From Methanoculleus sp. (GTDB lineage: Archaea > Halobacteriota > Methanomicrobia > Methanomicrobiales > Methanoculleaceae), in contig JAHDQM010000013.1 of NCBI GenBank assembly GCA_018433835.1, positions 48,873 through 112,872 on the forward strand: a DNA stretch of 64,000 nt. The letters run 5' to 3'. This document shows positions 1 through 8,401 of this stretch, piece after piece. The first letter of the stretch is position 1; each line of letters begins with the position of its first letter. Both the position numbers and the translations under genes were made by a program. The notes under the pieces were generated by a model, which searched no databases, was not told the origin of the DNA, and was given only the letters and a program-made list of their open reading frames with translations.

Positions 1-67
1 GGACCTCACGAGTCCGTTTCTCCTGCACGATGACAGGCACCAATCCGTTTTTGAACTGTATCTCCAT
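1..67 (-). CDS. hisI: Phosphoribosyl-AMP cyclohydrolase, N-terminal fragment cut by the window edge
   Basis: Only the first 22 codons are visible, read leftward from an ATG at 67. They begin MEIQFKNGLVPVIVQEKRTR, which resembles the HisI N-terminus (a G-L-x-P-V-I-x-Q segment followed by T-x-E-V). HisI opens the purine ring of phosphoribosyl-AMP in histidine biosynthesis. The start lies six bases after the stop of the prepilin peptidase gene, so the two are probably co-transcribed. The catalytic and metal-binding residues lie outside the window, so the call rests on the N-terminus alone. Confidence 0.55.
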   Translation of the reverse strand, partial: MEIQFKNGLVPVIVQEKRTREV

Positions 68-73
68 ATTGGT

Positions 74-877
74 TCACATTCCCGCGATTGTCTTCATGAT
101 TACAAAGAGGATATCTCCCATGAATAGTGCGGTCAGGAATCCCGCCGTGATCGGTATGATGAACGGAATGCCGTAGGATATCCAGACCTTGCCGGCCTTC
201 CGGTAGAGGGCAAGTTCCCTCTGGTAATTTTCGGGATGCAGCCTGAGATCTTTCGTGTATAGCCGCCGCTCTCCTCGCACGATGCGCCCGAGCGACTCGG
301 TAAATCCGACGAATCGCCTGACCAGTCTGCCGTCCTCCTCATCGATATCTTCCATGACAAAACCGAATTCGTTCTGGATTGCTTTCCCGTCGACCGGAAA
401 GCCGAGGAAGAGGCAGGGTAACGGAGCCCTGTTTCCCGCCAGGAGGTTTTTCGCCAGTATTGCAACGGGTGCCGCGATATTGATGAGCACGGCATTGGTC
501 AGCACGGTGAACGGGAAGAACCCGAGTGGCGGGGTACCGAAGTAAGGTTCGATCGGGAAGAACGGGATGCACGCGGTGATGATGATGAGAGCATACGCAT
601 CCGCTCCCCCGAAGAGGTTTACAGCCTGGAAGAGGTAGAAGAATCCGCAGAAGACCGCGACCAGGCTGAGGTACCCTGCCGCCGCCTGCCAGCCTGTGAG
701 GATGGTCAGTCCGTATATCCAGACGGCCGCCGGAATCGCGATCGTGAGTGCGGGACGCCAGGTTTTGTGGGGCACCCGCCGCTCTTTCGCGTCCAGGATT
801 GACGCGTACATGAGCGTGACCCCTATCGCAACCGCTGCAATCATGAGCGGGACGGCTGCCACGGGCGGAAGAATCAT
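74..877 (-). CDS. A24-family (archaeal type IV) prepilin peptidase
   Basis: A 267-residue polytopic membrane protein. It has the two aspartates of GxGD aspartyl prepilin peptidases: D29 in SILDAKERRVP, after the first membrane segment, and D93 in LFGGADAYAL. The spacing of 64 residues is close to that in archaeal FlaK/PibD. These enzymes cut the short positively charged leader from class III signal peptides of archaellins and pilins. The C-terminal third carries a charged cytoplasmic-type stretch and a last membrane segment. The gene stands near the GspE/TadC-like cluster on the opposite strand (1243-6349), so it may process that system's pilins, although no pilin gene is visible. Whether it belongs to the archaellin (FlaK) or pilin (EppA) branch cannot be decided here. 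Confidence 0.8.
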   Translation of the reverse strand: MILPPVAAVPLMIAAVAIGVTLMYASILDAKERRVPHKTWRPALTIAIPAAVWIYGLTILTGWQAAAGYLSLVAVFCGFFYLFQAVNLFGGADAYALIIITACIPFFPIEPYFGTPPLGFFPFTVLTNAVLINIAAPVAILAKNLLAGNRAPLPCLFLGFPVDGKAIQNEFGFVMEDIDEEDGRLVRRFVGFTESLGRIVRGERRLYTKDLRLHPENYQRELALYRKAGKVWISYGIPFIIPITAGFLTALFMGDILFVIMKTIAGM

Positions 878-1242
878 GGGCAGGTACCTTATCCACCTTT
901 TATCTCTTATTTCTGGCGATCGCTCTTTGCAGGGGATCCTGCCGTTTCGATCCGTTTTCCGGATGGATAAGGCATTAATAAGGCATCTCCTCCCGTTAAA
1001 ACGGTTTCAGGCTCCGTGATTCTTTGACCGCGGCCCTCACCGCAGCCGGAAACCCTCCGGAGATCGCTGTCCGCAAACGGTCTCCTCTCGCCTTCCAGAT
1101 ACGCCGCTTTCACGAGAATAACTGCCAGAATTGAGATCGGATTATCACAAGGTATTAATAATAGCATACTGATGTGATATATTGTGATAGGGGCAAAATC
1201 CCCTTTCCGGCATACAAACACCACCGAATACCATACCTGAAG
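878..1242. other. Divergent intergenic region
   Basis: No convincing gene in either strand. The left part (900-1130) is GC-rich with no clear signal. The right part (1140-1190) is AT-rich and holds the likely promoter of the rightward cluster. Confidence 0.5.
1143..1189 (+). promoter_or_regulatory. TATA element framed by an 8-bp inverted repeat
   Basis: A TATA-like stretch (TGATATATTG, about 1175-1184) lies 60 to 65 bases before the chosen ATG at 1243. TATCACAA (1143-1150) and TTGTGATA (1182-1189) form a perfect inverted repeat around it, which looks like an operator half-site pair. No regulator is identified. Confidence 0.4.
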
Positions 1243-1887
1243 ATGTGCATGGACATAAACGACCTTATGGGCGAGATCCTACGACAGTCGGTGTGTAAGG
1301 GGCGCTTTACTCTTGAAGAGTTGCTGCATTGCGGCCCCACTCATTCTCCGACCGGAATAGGGGTCTTTAAAGGGCAGAAGCACACGTTTTTCCTGGTTCT
1401 CTCCGGGGGCGAGCCGAATGGCGCCATGTTTGTCGATGAGAAGGGGACACTCTTCGGAGACTCGGCCATCCTGCACCTGACCGGGAAGGAAGAATTCGAA
1501 CTCTTCCCGGTGGCGCCGCCGATTGCCGACGCACTGGTCTCACGGTGCAGAGTCTTCGAGAAGAGCCACCTGAAGAAAAACGGCCGCCTCGATATCCCTA
1601 CCATCGGCACTCCTACCCGGCAACGGATAGGGGTGCTCTGCCTGACCGTCCGCGATGGCCGGGCGCCCCTCGCCGGGGCCCACGTCGCGATCCGGAAGGG
1701 AAAGGTCGTCATGACGGGCGATGTGACGGATTCCGAAGGAAGAGTCTGTTTTCGGCTGTTAAACGGGCGCTATATGTGCGTGGTCTCGGATCGGCTTGGA
1801 GAGCGGACACGGAGCATCATCGAGTTCCATGAACCTCAGGTGGAAGCATGCATTGATATTGGGGGCACAGAGGATGAGAACAGGTGA
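1243..1887 (+). CDS. Hypothetical protein with C-terminal carboxypeptidase-regulatory-like domain
   Basis: A 214-residue protein without signal peptide or clear membrane segment. The N-terminal two thirds (LEELLHCGPTHSPTG, then a region reading like a sensor or roadblock-type fold) is not recognised. The last 75 residues (LTVRDGRAPLAGAHVAI..., GDVTDSEGRVCFRLLNGRY) follow the pattern of carboxypeptidase-regulatory-like beta-sandwich repeats. ATG 1243 was chosen because the frame upstream has no ribosome site; the ATG at 1249 is an alternative. Its 3' end overlaps the start of the ATPase gene by 14 bases, so it is probably part of the pilus/secretion-like operon. Its function there is unknown. 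Confidence 0.6.
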   Translation: MCMDINDLMGEILRQSVCKGRFTLEELLHCGPTHSPTGIGVFKGQKHTFFLVLSGGEPNGAMFVDEKGTLFGDSAILHLTGKEEFELFPVAPPIADALVSRCRVFEKSHLKKNGRLDIPTIGTPTRQRIGVLCLTVRDGRAPLAGAHVAIRKGKVVMTGDVTDSEGRVCFRLLNGRYMCVVSDRLGERTRSIIEFHEPQVEACIDIGGTEDENR

Positions 1888-4384
1888 AGATGAAGAACGT
1901 GAATTGATAGCAGCGGTCAGGAATCTTCTCACACAACCCGGGAAACTGGAGACTGGCAATGGGGAAACCACGATGGAGAGTGACGAACCCGCTTCGCCGT
2001 TCCAATCCGTTGAAGGGGAGGTGCAGGAAGAGGCGGACCTGGATATCGCCAGACCCGTTTTCGATGAAGACGACGAGCAACCTGAGCCATCTCCCATGGA
2101 GGCACAGGAGAGCGAGGAGGTGTGGGAAGAGGCGGTTCCGGATGCCGCCGGGGCCGTTTCCGACGGAAACGACGAGCAACCGGAGCAACCTCCCGTGCAG
2201 ACGGAAAAGAGCGAGGAGGTCCGTTCGCTCATCGACGCGGTGTCGAAATCGGGAAACACCACCGATCAGCGCGCAGCAAGCGGTGATAACCCGGTCAGGG
2301 CACTCCTCAACCGGATCGGGCAGCACGAGGGGGGTGCCGGCGGAAAGGTCGCCCAACCCCCGTCTGCGGCGGGAGATATCGAGGCAGAGCCGGATACGCC
2401 GGCCCCCCTCTTCGGGCACAGTGCTCCCGCCGGTATCTTCGACCGGGTGAAGGAGTGGCGGGAGGCCGATGCACCCGGCACCGCCGGCCCGAAGGGCTCC
2501 GGTGCGAAGGATATCGATGAGCCCGGGCCTGACGGAGATGTGGACGACGGCGTGGTGACGGTCGAGGAGCTCGGGAACCTGGCGGACCTGATCCTCCCGA
2601 AGAGCGCGACGTTCACGGTCGATGAACTGAGCATCAACCGCAGCGAGCACCGTTTTAATTTCGTCGATAATGCCCGGGTCGTGTCGGAGTTCGACGACCT
2701 CTTCTCCCAGGCCTTCTCCTCGACCTCGATTGCCGCGGCTGTTGCAGAAGTGGCGGTTCCTGCCGAAGAGGTTGTGCAGCCGCGGTTCGGGTTCTTGAAA
2801 AAGTTCCAGCTCCAGAAAGTCGGGACGGTGGCCGAGGAGTACAACCCCTCGCTCCATGGACCGCTCGTCGATCTCACGATGCGGCCGTCGCCGGGACTGG
2901 AAGAGATCGAACTCTACCCGGTGAACGAGCCGTATGCCTACGTCCGGGTGACCTACGACAGCACGACGCACGAGTATACTTATAATGTTCTCGAGCCCGT
3001 GCTCACGCCCGCGGAGCAGGAACTCTTCGGTGAGATCAAGGAGCGCCTCTTTGAGACCCTCAACATCACCACCCGTGACCTCACCCGTGATGAAGCACGG
3101 ACGGCGCTTCGCGATTCGGCGAACACCGTCATTGCCGATTACGGAATCCACCTCCCGCCCATCGGGCGGGAGAAGATTCTCTACCATGTAGAGAAGGAGT
3201 TCCTCGGCGACGGACTGATCGACCCGGTGATGCACGATAAGTACATCGAGGATATCTCCTGTGACGGCGTGGACAGTTACATATTCGTCTATCATACGAC
3301 GTACGAGTCGATGAAGACGAGCCTCGTCTACCACGACGCTGCCGATCTGGACTCGTTCGTCACGAAACTTGCGCAGCGGGCCGGGAAGTACATCTCGATC
3401 GCCGAACCGATGCTGGACGCCACGATGAGCGACGGGTCGCGTATCCAGATGACGCTCGGGGCGGAAGTGACCGCTCACGGCTCGACGTTCACCATCCGGA
3501 AGTTCCGGGAGGAACCGATCACGCCCACAGACCTGATCGAGTGGCACACCTTCTCGCCGCTCGGTATCGCCTTCATCTGGCTTGCGATCGAGAACGCCAA
3601 GTCCTGCATATTTGCCGGAGGGACGGCGTCCGGGAAGACCACGACGCTGAACGCCTTATCGCTGTTCATCCCGCCGCTTGCAAAGATCGTCACCCTTGAG
3701 GATACCCGGGAGCTGAAACTCCCTCACCCGAACTGGATCCCGAGCATCACCCGCGACTCGTTCTCGCAGGACGGACGGGGCGGGATCGATATGTACGAGC
3801 TTCTGCGTGCCGCCCTCCGGCAGCGCCCGGAGTACATTCTGGTCGGCGAGGTCCGTGGCAAGGAGGCCCTGACCCTCTTCCAGGCGATGAGCACCGGCCA
3901 CGTCACTTACGCGACGATGCACGCCGACTCGGTGGCGAGCGCCGTCCACCGTCTGGAGAACCCGCCGATCGACGTGCCGAGGAACATGCTCTCTGCGCTC
4001 TCCCTGGTGTCCATCCAGGTGCAGGCCCGGGTGGGCGGTCAGCGGATCCGGCGGAACAAGCAGCTCATCGAGATCCTGGACATCGACCCCCGGACGAACG
4101 AGCTGATCACGAACGAGGTCTTCCGGTGGCATCCGGCGACCGACGAGATCCGGTATTCCGGCAAATCCTACATCCTCGAACAGATCATGGAAGACCGGGG
4201 CTGGAGCGAGGAGCGGATGCGTGAAGAGCTGAAGCGGCGGCAGGAAGTACTCGAATGGATGCGCATCAAGAAGATCCGCCACTTCCAGGACGTGAGTAAA
4301 ATCCTGGTATCCTACTTCCGGGATCCGGAGACGGTCATCCAGCGGGTGCGGGCCGACCTTTACGGGGAGAGTGGTTCCGCATGA
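1874..4384 (+). CDS. GspE/TadA-like secretion or type IV pilus assembly ATPase
   Basis: An 836-residue cytoplasmic ATPase. Residues 1 to about 230 are an acidic, low-complexity extension rich in Glu, Pro and Ser. The C-terminal half is a type II/IV secretion ATPase with Walker A GGTASGKTT (K588), a Walker B region ending YILVGEVRG (E659), and the downstream His-box STGHVTYATMHAD. Such hexameric ATPases power pilin or pseudopilin assembly through a TadC/GspF membrane platform, two of which follow directly. ATG 1874 was chosen because it has a GGGG...GAGG purine run in front and overlaps the upstream gene; an ATG at 1796 would lie far inside that gene. The stop overlaps the next start (ATGA). 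Confidence 0.88.
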   Translation: MRTGEDEERELIAAVRNLLTQPGKLETGNGETTMESDEPASPFQSVEGEVQEEADLDIARPVFDEDDEQPEPSPMEAQESEEVWEEAVPDAAGAVSDGNDEQPEQPPVQTEKSEEVRSLIDAVSKSGNTTDQRAASGDNPVRALLNRIGQHEGGAGGKVAQPPSAAGDIEAEPDTPAPLFGHSAPAGIFDRVKEWREADAPGTAGPKGSGAKDIDEPGPDGDVDDGVVTVEELGNLADLILPKSATFTVDELSINRSEHRFNFVDNARVVSEFDDLFSQAFSSTSIAAAVAEVAVPAEEVVQPRFGFLKKFQLQKVGTVAEEYNPSLHGPLVDLTMRPSPGLEEIELYPVNEPYAYVRVTYDSTTHEYTYNVLEPVLTPAEQELFGEIKERLFETLNITTRDLTRDEARTALRDSANTVIADYGIHLPPIGREKILYHVEKEFLGDGLIDPVMHDKYIEDISCDGVDSYIFVYHTTYESMKTSLVYHDAADLDSFVTKLAQRAGKYISIAEPMLDATMSDGSRIQMTLGAEVTAHGSTFTIRKFREEPITPTDLIEWHTFSPLGIAFIWLAIENAKSCIFAGGTASGKTTTLNALSLFIPPLAKIVTLEDTRELKLPHPNWIPSITRDSFSQDGRGGIDMYELLRAALRQRPEYILVGEVRGKEALTLFQAMSTGHVTYATMHADSVASAVHRLENPPIDVPRNMLSALSLVSIQVQARVGGQRIRRNKQLIEILDIDPRTNELITNEVFRWHPATDEIRYSGKSYILEQIMEDRGWSEERMREELKRRQEVLEWMRIKKIRHFQDVSKILVSYFRDPETVIQRVRADLYGESGSA

Positions 4385-5304
4385 ACAGTTATGAGCGGTT
4401 CTGCTTCAACCTGATCGGTCACGGCTTGAAGGAGAAGCGGGGGGACTACGTCAGCCTCAGGAACAACCTGATGGGAGCCCGGATGAATACGCCGTTCGAG
4501 GCCTATCTTGCGACCGCGTACGTATCCTCGGTCGGCGCGGGACTGGTCGCCGCCGTGCTGATCGGGCTTTTGACCTACCTCCTGCGGATTCCTGATATGA
4601 TCACCTACCGCGGAGCGGTCCCCGAGGTCCTTTACGCGTTAAACGACTACAAAATGCTGCTCGGCACCGTCGTCATCACGGTCGTCTCTCTCCTGATATT
4701 CGGGGGCATAACCTACCTGATCTTCCTCCTGTATCCCGGCATACAGGCCGGGGAGCGCCGCAGGAACATCGACGCCACCCTCCCGTACGCCATCAACTAC
4801 GTCACTGCCATGTCTTCGGCGGGGATCACCCCCGACGAAGTCTTCCGGCTGCTCGGCCAGAGCACGATCTACGGCGAGAGCGCCGTCGAGGCACGTTATG
4901 TCTCCCGGGAGACCGACTTCTTCGGGAAGGATCTTCTCGAGGCCCTGCGGACTGTCTCGCAGGCGACGCCGAGCGAGCGGATGCGCGAGTTCCTGCAGGG
5001 GGCCGTTGCGAGCATCTCCAGCGGGAGCAACCTTACGGAGTATTTCCGCACCAAGGCTCACCAGTATACGCTCGAGAATAACCAGCAGCAGAAGTCTTTC
5101 CTGGAGACGCTCGGGCTGATCGCGGAGTCCTACGTTACTGCGATGGTCGCAGGCATGCTCTTTCTGATCATCCTGCAGTCGATCATGACGCTCATCTCCG
5201 GTGACTCGAACCCGTTCTTCCTCTATATCATCATCTACCTGATCATACCGTTCGGAAGCACGATGTTCATCATCCTGATCAGTTCCATGACCCCGGAGGT
5301 GTGA
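4381..5304 (+). CDS. TadC/GspF-like assembly platform membrane protein (first)
   Basis: A 307-residue integral membrane protein of the type II secretion F domain kind. Two membrane segments lie near residues 45-70 and 95-120, and two more at the C-terminus (AGMLFLIILQSIMTLI and FFLYIIIYLIIPFGSTM). The cytoplasmic stretch between them (INYVTAMSSAGITPDEVFRLL, later YVSRETDFFGKDLLEALR) is the T2SSF helical domain. It would anchor the ATPase encoded just upstream. The start codon overlaps the ATPase stop by four bases, indicating translational coupling. Confidence 0.85.
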   Translation: MNSYERFCFNLIGHGLKEKRGDYVSLRNNLMGARMNTPFEAYLATAYVSSVGAGLVAAVLIGLLTYLLRIPDMITYRGAVPEVLYALNDYKMLLGTVVITVVSLLIFGGITYLIFLLYPGIQAGERRRNIDATLPYAINYVTAMSSAGITPDEVFRLLGQSTIYGESAVEARYVSRETDFFGKDLLEALRTVSQATPSERMREFLQGAVASISSGSNLTEYFRTKAHQYTLENNQQQKSFLETLGLIAESYVTAMVAGMLFLIILQSIMTLISGDSNPFFLYIIIYLIIPFGSTMFIILISSMTPEV

Positions 5305-5305
5305 T

Positions 5306-6349
5306 ATGGGATTCAAAGATATCTTCGACGACGTTTTGGACAGAAACCGCTCCCGGGATGGCGGGGCGCCGGAGCGATCTCCGGCGCCCGACCCGTTCGA
5401 GGAGCAAGAGCAGGAGATCTTCGGCAGGATCGCGAACCGGCGGAAGTACCAGGAAGGGTTTTACCGGTTCCTCAAACACCCGCTCCAGGTGATGATGGCG
5501 GAGCCCGCAACCATCCTCTTCGTCTCCGTCCCGGTGGCGCTCCTCCTCTTTATCGGCGGGCTCGCGAGCATGGTGCTCTCCTATGGCGTCAATGTCCTCT
5601 TCACGACGACGATGATCGACGACGTCTTCGTCTTTTCGCTCCTCATCGCCATCGTGCCGCTCGCAATCCTCGATCTCAAGGAATCGATGCGTGTATCGAG
5701 CATCGAGGCGTCCCTCCCGAACTTCTTCCGCGACGTGGCCGGGATGAACGATTCGGGTATGACGCTCCCGCACGCCATCCACATAGTCTCGGAAGGAGAA
5801 TACGGGTCGCTCACGCCGCATATTCGCAAACTCGATACCGAGATGTCCTGGGGCGTCCCGTTCGTGGAGGCCATTCGCCGGTTCGGGAAGGCCGTGAACA
5901 CCCCGCTCGCCGAGCGGAGCGTCGACCTTATCGCCCACGCGAGTTCCGCCGGCGGCGACGTGAGCGAGGTGCTGCGGGCGGCGGCGCACGATGCCTACGA
6001 GTTCTTTAACCTGAAATCGGAGCGGAGGAACGGGATGATGATCTATGAGATCATCGTCGTTATGTCGTTCTTCGTCTTCCTCTTCGTCATCGGGGTGCTA
6101 TCGAGCACCTTCCTCACCACCATGGCGGAGGCGGGCGAGGCGGTCGCGGCGTCGGGTTCGAGCCAGGCGTTCATAGGCATCGTGGACCTCTTCCTCTACA
6201 ACCGGCTCTTCTGCCACGCCGCACTGATCCAGGGATTCTTCTCGGGGCTTGCGGCAGGCGTCATGGGCGAAGGCCGGGCGCTCGCGGGGCTGAAGTATGC
6301 CGCGATCATGGTGCTGATCGCCTGGATTGCGTTCCGGTTCTTTATCTGA
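5306..6349 (+). CDS. TadC/GspF-like assembly platform membrane protein (second)
   Basis: A 347-residue paralogue of the preceding protein. After a charged N-terminal 60 residues it has paired membrane segments (TILFVSVPVALLLFIGG and VFVFSLLIAIVPLAIL), the cytoplasmic F domain (LPNFFRDVAGMNDSGMTLPHA, then LIAHASSAGGDVSEVL), and C-terminal membrane helices. Archaeal pilus and archaellum-like systems often have one such protein with two F domains or two separate genes, as here. Its ATG follows the previous stop by one base. The operon appears to end here, since a T-rich run follows at 6366-6375. Confidence 0.85.
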   Translation: MGFKDIFDDVLDRNRSRDGGAPERSPAPDPFEEQEQEIFGRIANRRKYQEGFYRFLKHPLQVMMAEPATILFVSVPVALLLFIGGLASMVLSYGVNVLFTTTMIDDVFVFSLLIAIVPLAILDLKESMRVSSIEASLPNFFRDVAGMNDSGMTLPHAIHIVSEGEYGSLTPHIRKLDTEMSWGVPFVEAIRRFGKAVNTPLAERSVDLIAHASSAGGDVSEVLRAAAHDAYEFFNLKSERRNGMMIYEIIVVMSFFVFLFVIGVLSSTFLTTMAEAGEAVAASGSSQAFIGIVDLFLYNRLFCHAALIQGFFSGLAAGVMGEGRALAGLKYAAIMVLIAWIAFRFFI

Positions 6350-6363
6350 AGGATCGGGACGGA

Positions 6364-6376
6364 GTTCTCTTTTTTC
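6364..6376 (+). terminator. T-rich terminator after the secretion/pilus-like operon
   Basis: CTCTTTTTTC lies about 15 bases after the last stop codon. Archaeal transcription commonly ends in such T runs. Confidence 0.45.
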
Positions 6377-6780
6377 GGTGAAGACACCTGTTCCGGGGGT
6401 CGGGCTTCACCTGGCATCGATGGGGGCGGCCAGACCCCTTCTAACCGTTCAGCAGTGCTGGGATTCGGATGAGGCCGGATTGAGTGAGAGGAGAGCGATC
6501 GCGGGGCTGACTGCATCCCCCTATGGTATGGGTGGTTTGCCCCCCTCCCCGTCAGCCCCACCCCCAGGCGCGATATCCCCTGAAATCCGTGTATAGGTGT
6601 GAGCGGGGTTTCGAAGCACGGTATTTTGCAGGAACGACGATTGTAGGATCGAAGCTCGACCGCCGTTAGATGGTGAGTGTGAGTGCGAGCCCGAGAAACC
6701 CATCAGGTTTCACACAGAAGTTTGGAAGGCTGTCGGAATTCGAGGCATATCTTCAAGCACCCACTCCCTACCCCGTCCGC
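6377..6780. other. Gene-poor stretch between the secretion-like operon and cobQ
   Basis: No gene is supported. It holds a sequence at 6555-6588 that recurs at 34668-34703 (C-rich run followed by GCGATATCCCCT and GAAATCC), and a degenerate hairpin at 6694-6709 (AAACC...GGTTT). The main palindromic modules follow at 6781-6881. Confidence 0.5.
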
Positions 6781-6881
6781 TCGCAAGTCTCACCTTCGGT
6801 GCTCCTGCTCCCGCCCTTCAGGCGGTCGCAACTCGAAAACGCTTCGCGTTTTCTCATGCTCCGGACGTGCCGTCCGTCGCA
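6781..6881 (-). repeat. Two-hairpin palindromic modules, copy 1 (two units)
   Basis: On the minus strand the order is: GCGAC, stem CGGACG/CGTCCG (6862-6876), linker GGAGCATGAG, stem AAAACGC/GCGTTTT (6836-6852), CGAGTTGCGAC, stem CGCC/GGCG (6812-6824), linker GGAGCAGGAG, stem CACC/GGTG (6791-6801). Most loops have three bases (GCA, GAA); the CGCC/GGCG stem encloses a longer loop. The stem sequences differ from other copies but remain paired. The right end forms the last codons and stop of cobQ. Confidence 0.75.
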
Positions 6882-8344
6882 TTCTCAAAATAGGTCAAGA
6901 TAGCATCCATATCCACGTGCTCCTCGAAGTGCCGCGCCAGATCGTCGTAGGATGCCGCGGCCCCGAGGGCGTTGCTGGCCGCCGCCACCGGCTCGAACGG
7001 CACGCCCCGCCGCTCCGAGAGGTAGGCGAGGAGGGCGTTTGCGGCGCCGGGGTTCTGGAAGAGGCCGTGCATGTAGGTCCCGAAGACCAGGCCGTCGGGG
7101 GTCGCGGCCCCCTCCCCGGCGAACGCCTCGGGCAGCGTTCCCCGCTCCGTCTCGCCCATGTGGATCTCGTAGCCCTCCACCTCCCCCATCCTCTCGAGGA
7201 TGGGGCCGGGCCCGGTTGCCCGGCGCCTGACCTGCACCGTCGTCTTGCGGTAGCCGGTAAAGGCCGTGACGACGTCGAGGAGCCCGAACCCGGGGTAATC
7301 GTCGGGGGTTCCCGACTCGATGCCGGCGTCATGGATCCGGCTCCCGAGCATCTGGTAGCCGCCGCAGATGCCGATGATCGGGACCCCCCGCTCCCGGGCG
7401 AGCCGGAGTTCCTCTCCCGTCCCGGCACGGTTGAGCACGGCGAGGTCCTCCACGGTGTTCTTCGTCCCCGGAAGGATGATGCAGTCGTAGCCCGCAAGCG
7501 GTCTTCCCGGAGGGACGTAGTCCACCGAAGCGTGCTGCTCGAGGAGTTCGAAGTCGGTGAAGTTCGAGATCCTGGGGAGGCGGACTACGGCGATCCTGAC
7601 CGCACGTCCGGTTTTTTGGTGCCTTTTGTCGGCGATCGAGAGCGAGTCCTCGCTCGGGAGGGGTATGTCCGCATACGGCACCACCCCGAGCACCGGGACG
7701 CCCGTGAGTTCCTCGAGTTTTGCAGCACCCGACGCAAAGAGCCCGGCATCGCCCCGGAACTTGTTGACGATGACCCCGACGACGAGCGGCCGGATATCCT
7801 CCGGCAGGAGGGCGAGCGTCCCGTAGACCTGGGCGAAGACCCCGCCCCGCTCGATATCGGCGACCAGGACGATGGGGAGACGGAGGGCTCGGGCGAGCCT
7901 TATGTTTGCGATGTCGCGGTCGTAGAGGTTCACCTCCGCCGCTCCCCCGGCACCTTCCACCACCACGTGCCCAAAGCGTCTCCGCAACCGTTCGAACGCG
8001 GAGACGGCCTCCGCAAGAAGCGCATCGGTCTCGGCGTAGTAGTCCCGGATCTGCACATCCTTATACGGCCGCCCCAGCAGCACCACCTGGGAGACCTGGT
8101 CGCCCTTCGGTTTGAGGAGGACCGGGTTCATGTCGGCCTCCGGCTCGATCCCGGCCGCGAAGGCCTGGACTGCCTGGGCAATCCCGATCTCGCTCCCGTC
8201 GGCTGTGACGTAGGAGTTGAGGCTCATGTTCTGGGATTTGAACGGCGCAACGGGGATTCCGCGCCGGTAGAGCGCACGGCAGAGCGCCGCGACGGTCACG
8301 CTCTTGCCCACGTGGGATGCAGTTCCGAGCACGATGAGAGACAT
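6854..8344 (-). CDS. cobQ: Adenosylcobyric acid synthase (glutamine-hydrolysing)
   Basis: A 496-residue protein that amidates the b, d, e and g carboxylates of adenosylcobyrinic acid diamide in cobalamin biosynthesis. The N-terminal ATPase domain starts with [19 protein letters not shown] (P-loop) and [12 protein letters not shown]. The C-terminal type I glutaminase-like domain has the catalytic cysteine C327 in [10 protein letters not shown] and a late GTYMHGLFQ. The ATG at 8344 is clear. The last eight residues (ATDGTSGA) and the stop are supplied by a palindromic repeat module. It diverges from a B12-dependent ribonucleotide reductase 57 bases away, a functional pairing of cofactor synthesis and user. 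Confidence 0.93.
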   Translation of the reverse strand: MSLIVLGTASHVGKSVTVAALCRALYRRGIPVAPFKSQNMSLNSYVTADGSEIGIAQAVQAFAAGIEPEADMNPVLLKPKGDQVSQVVLLGRPYKDVQIRDYYAETDALLAEAVSAFERLRRRFGHVVVEGAGGAAEVNLYDRDIANIRLARALRLPIVLVADIERGGVFAQVYGTLALLPEDIRPLVVGVIVNKFRGDAGLFASGAAKLEELTGVPVLGVVPYADIPLPSEDSLSIADKRHQKTGRAVRIAVVRLPRISNFTDFELLEQHASVDYVPPGRPLAGYDCIILPGTKNTVEDLAVLNRAGTGEELRLARERGVPIIGICGGYQMLGSRIHDAGIESGTPDDYPGFGLLDVVTAFTGYRKTTVQVRRRATGPGPILERMGEVEGYEIHMGETERGTLPEAFAGEGAATPDGLVFGTYMHGLFQNPGAANALLAYLSERRGVPFEPVAAASNALGAAASYDDLARHFEEHVDMDAILTYFENATDGTSGA

Positions 8345-8401
8345 TGCTGGCAGGAGAGTTGGGCACGACGGATTATTAAGGGCGGGGTTTCATGGTGTTG
8401 T

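Noticed and set aside
6670..6903. Rightward 77-codon frame upstream of cobQ's end
   Set aside because: Consists of repeat-module DNA and antisense of cobQ; no coding signature.
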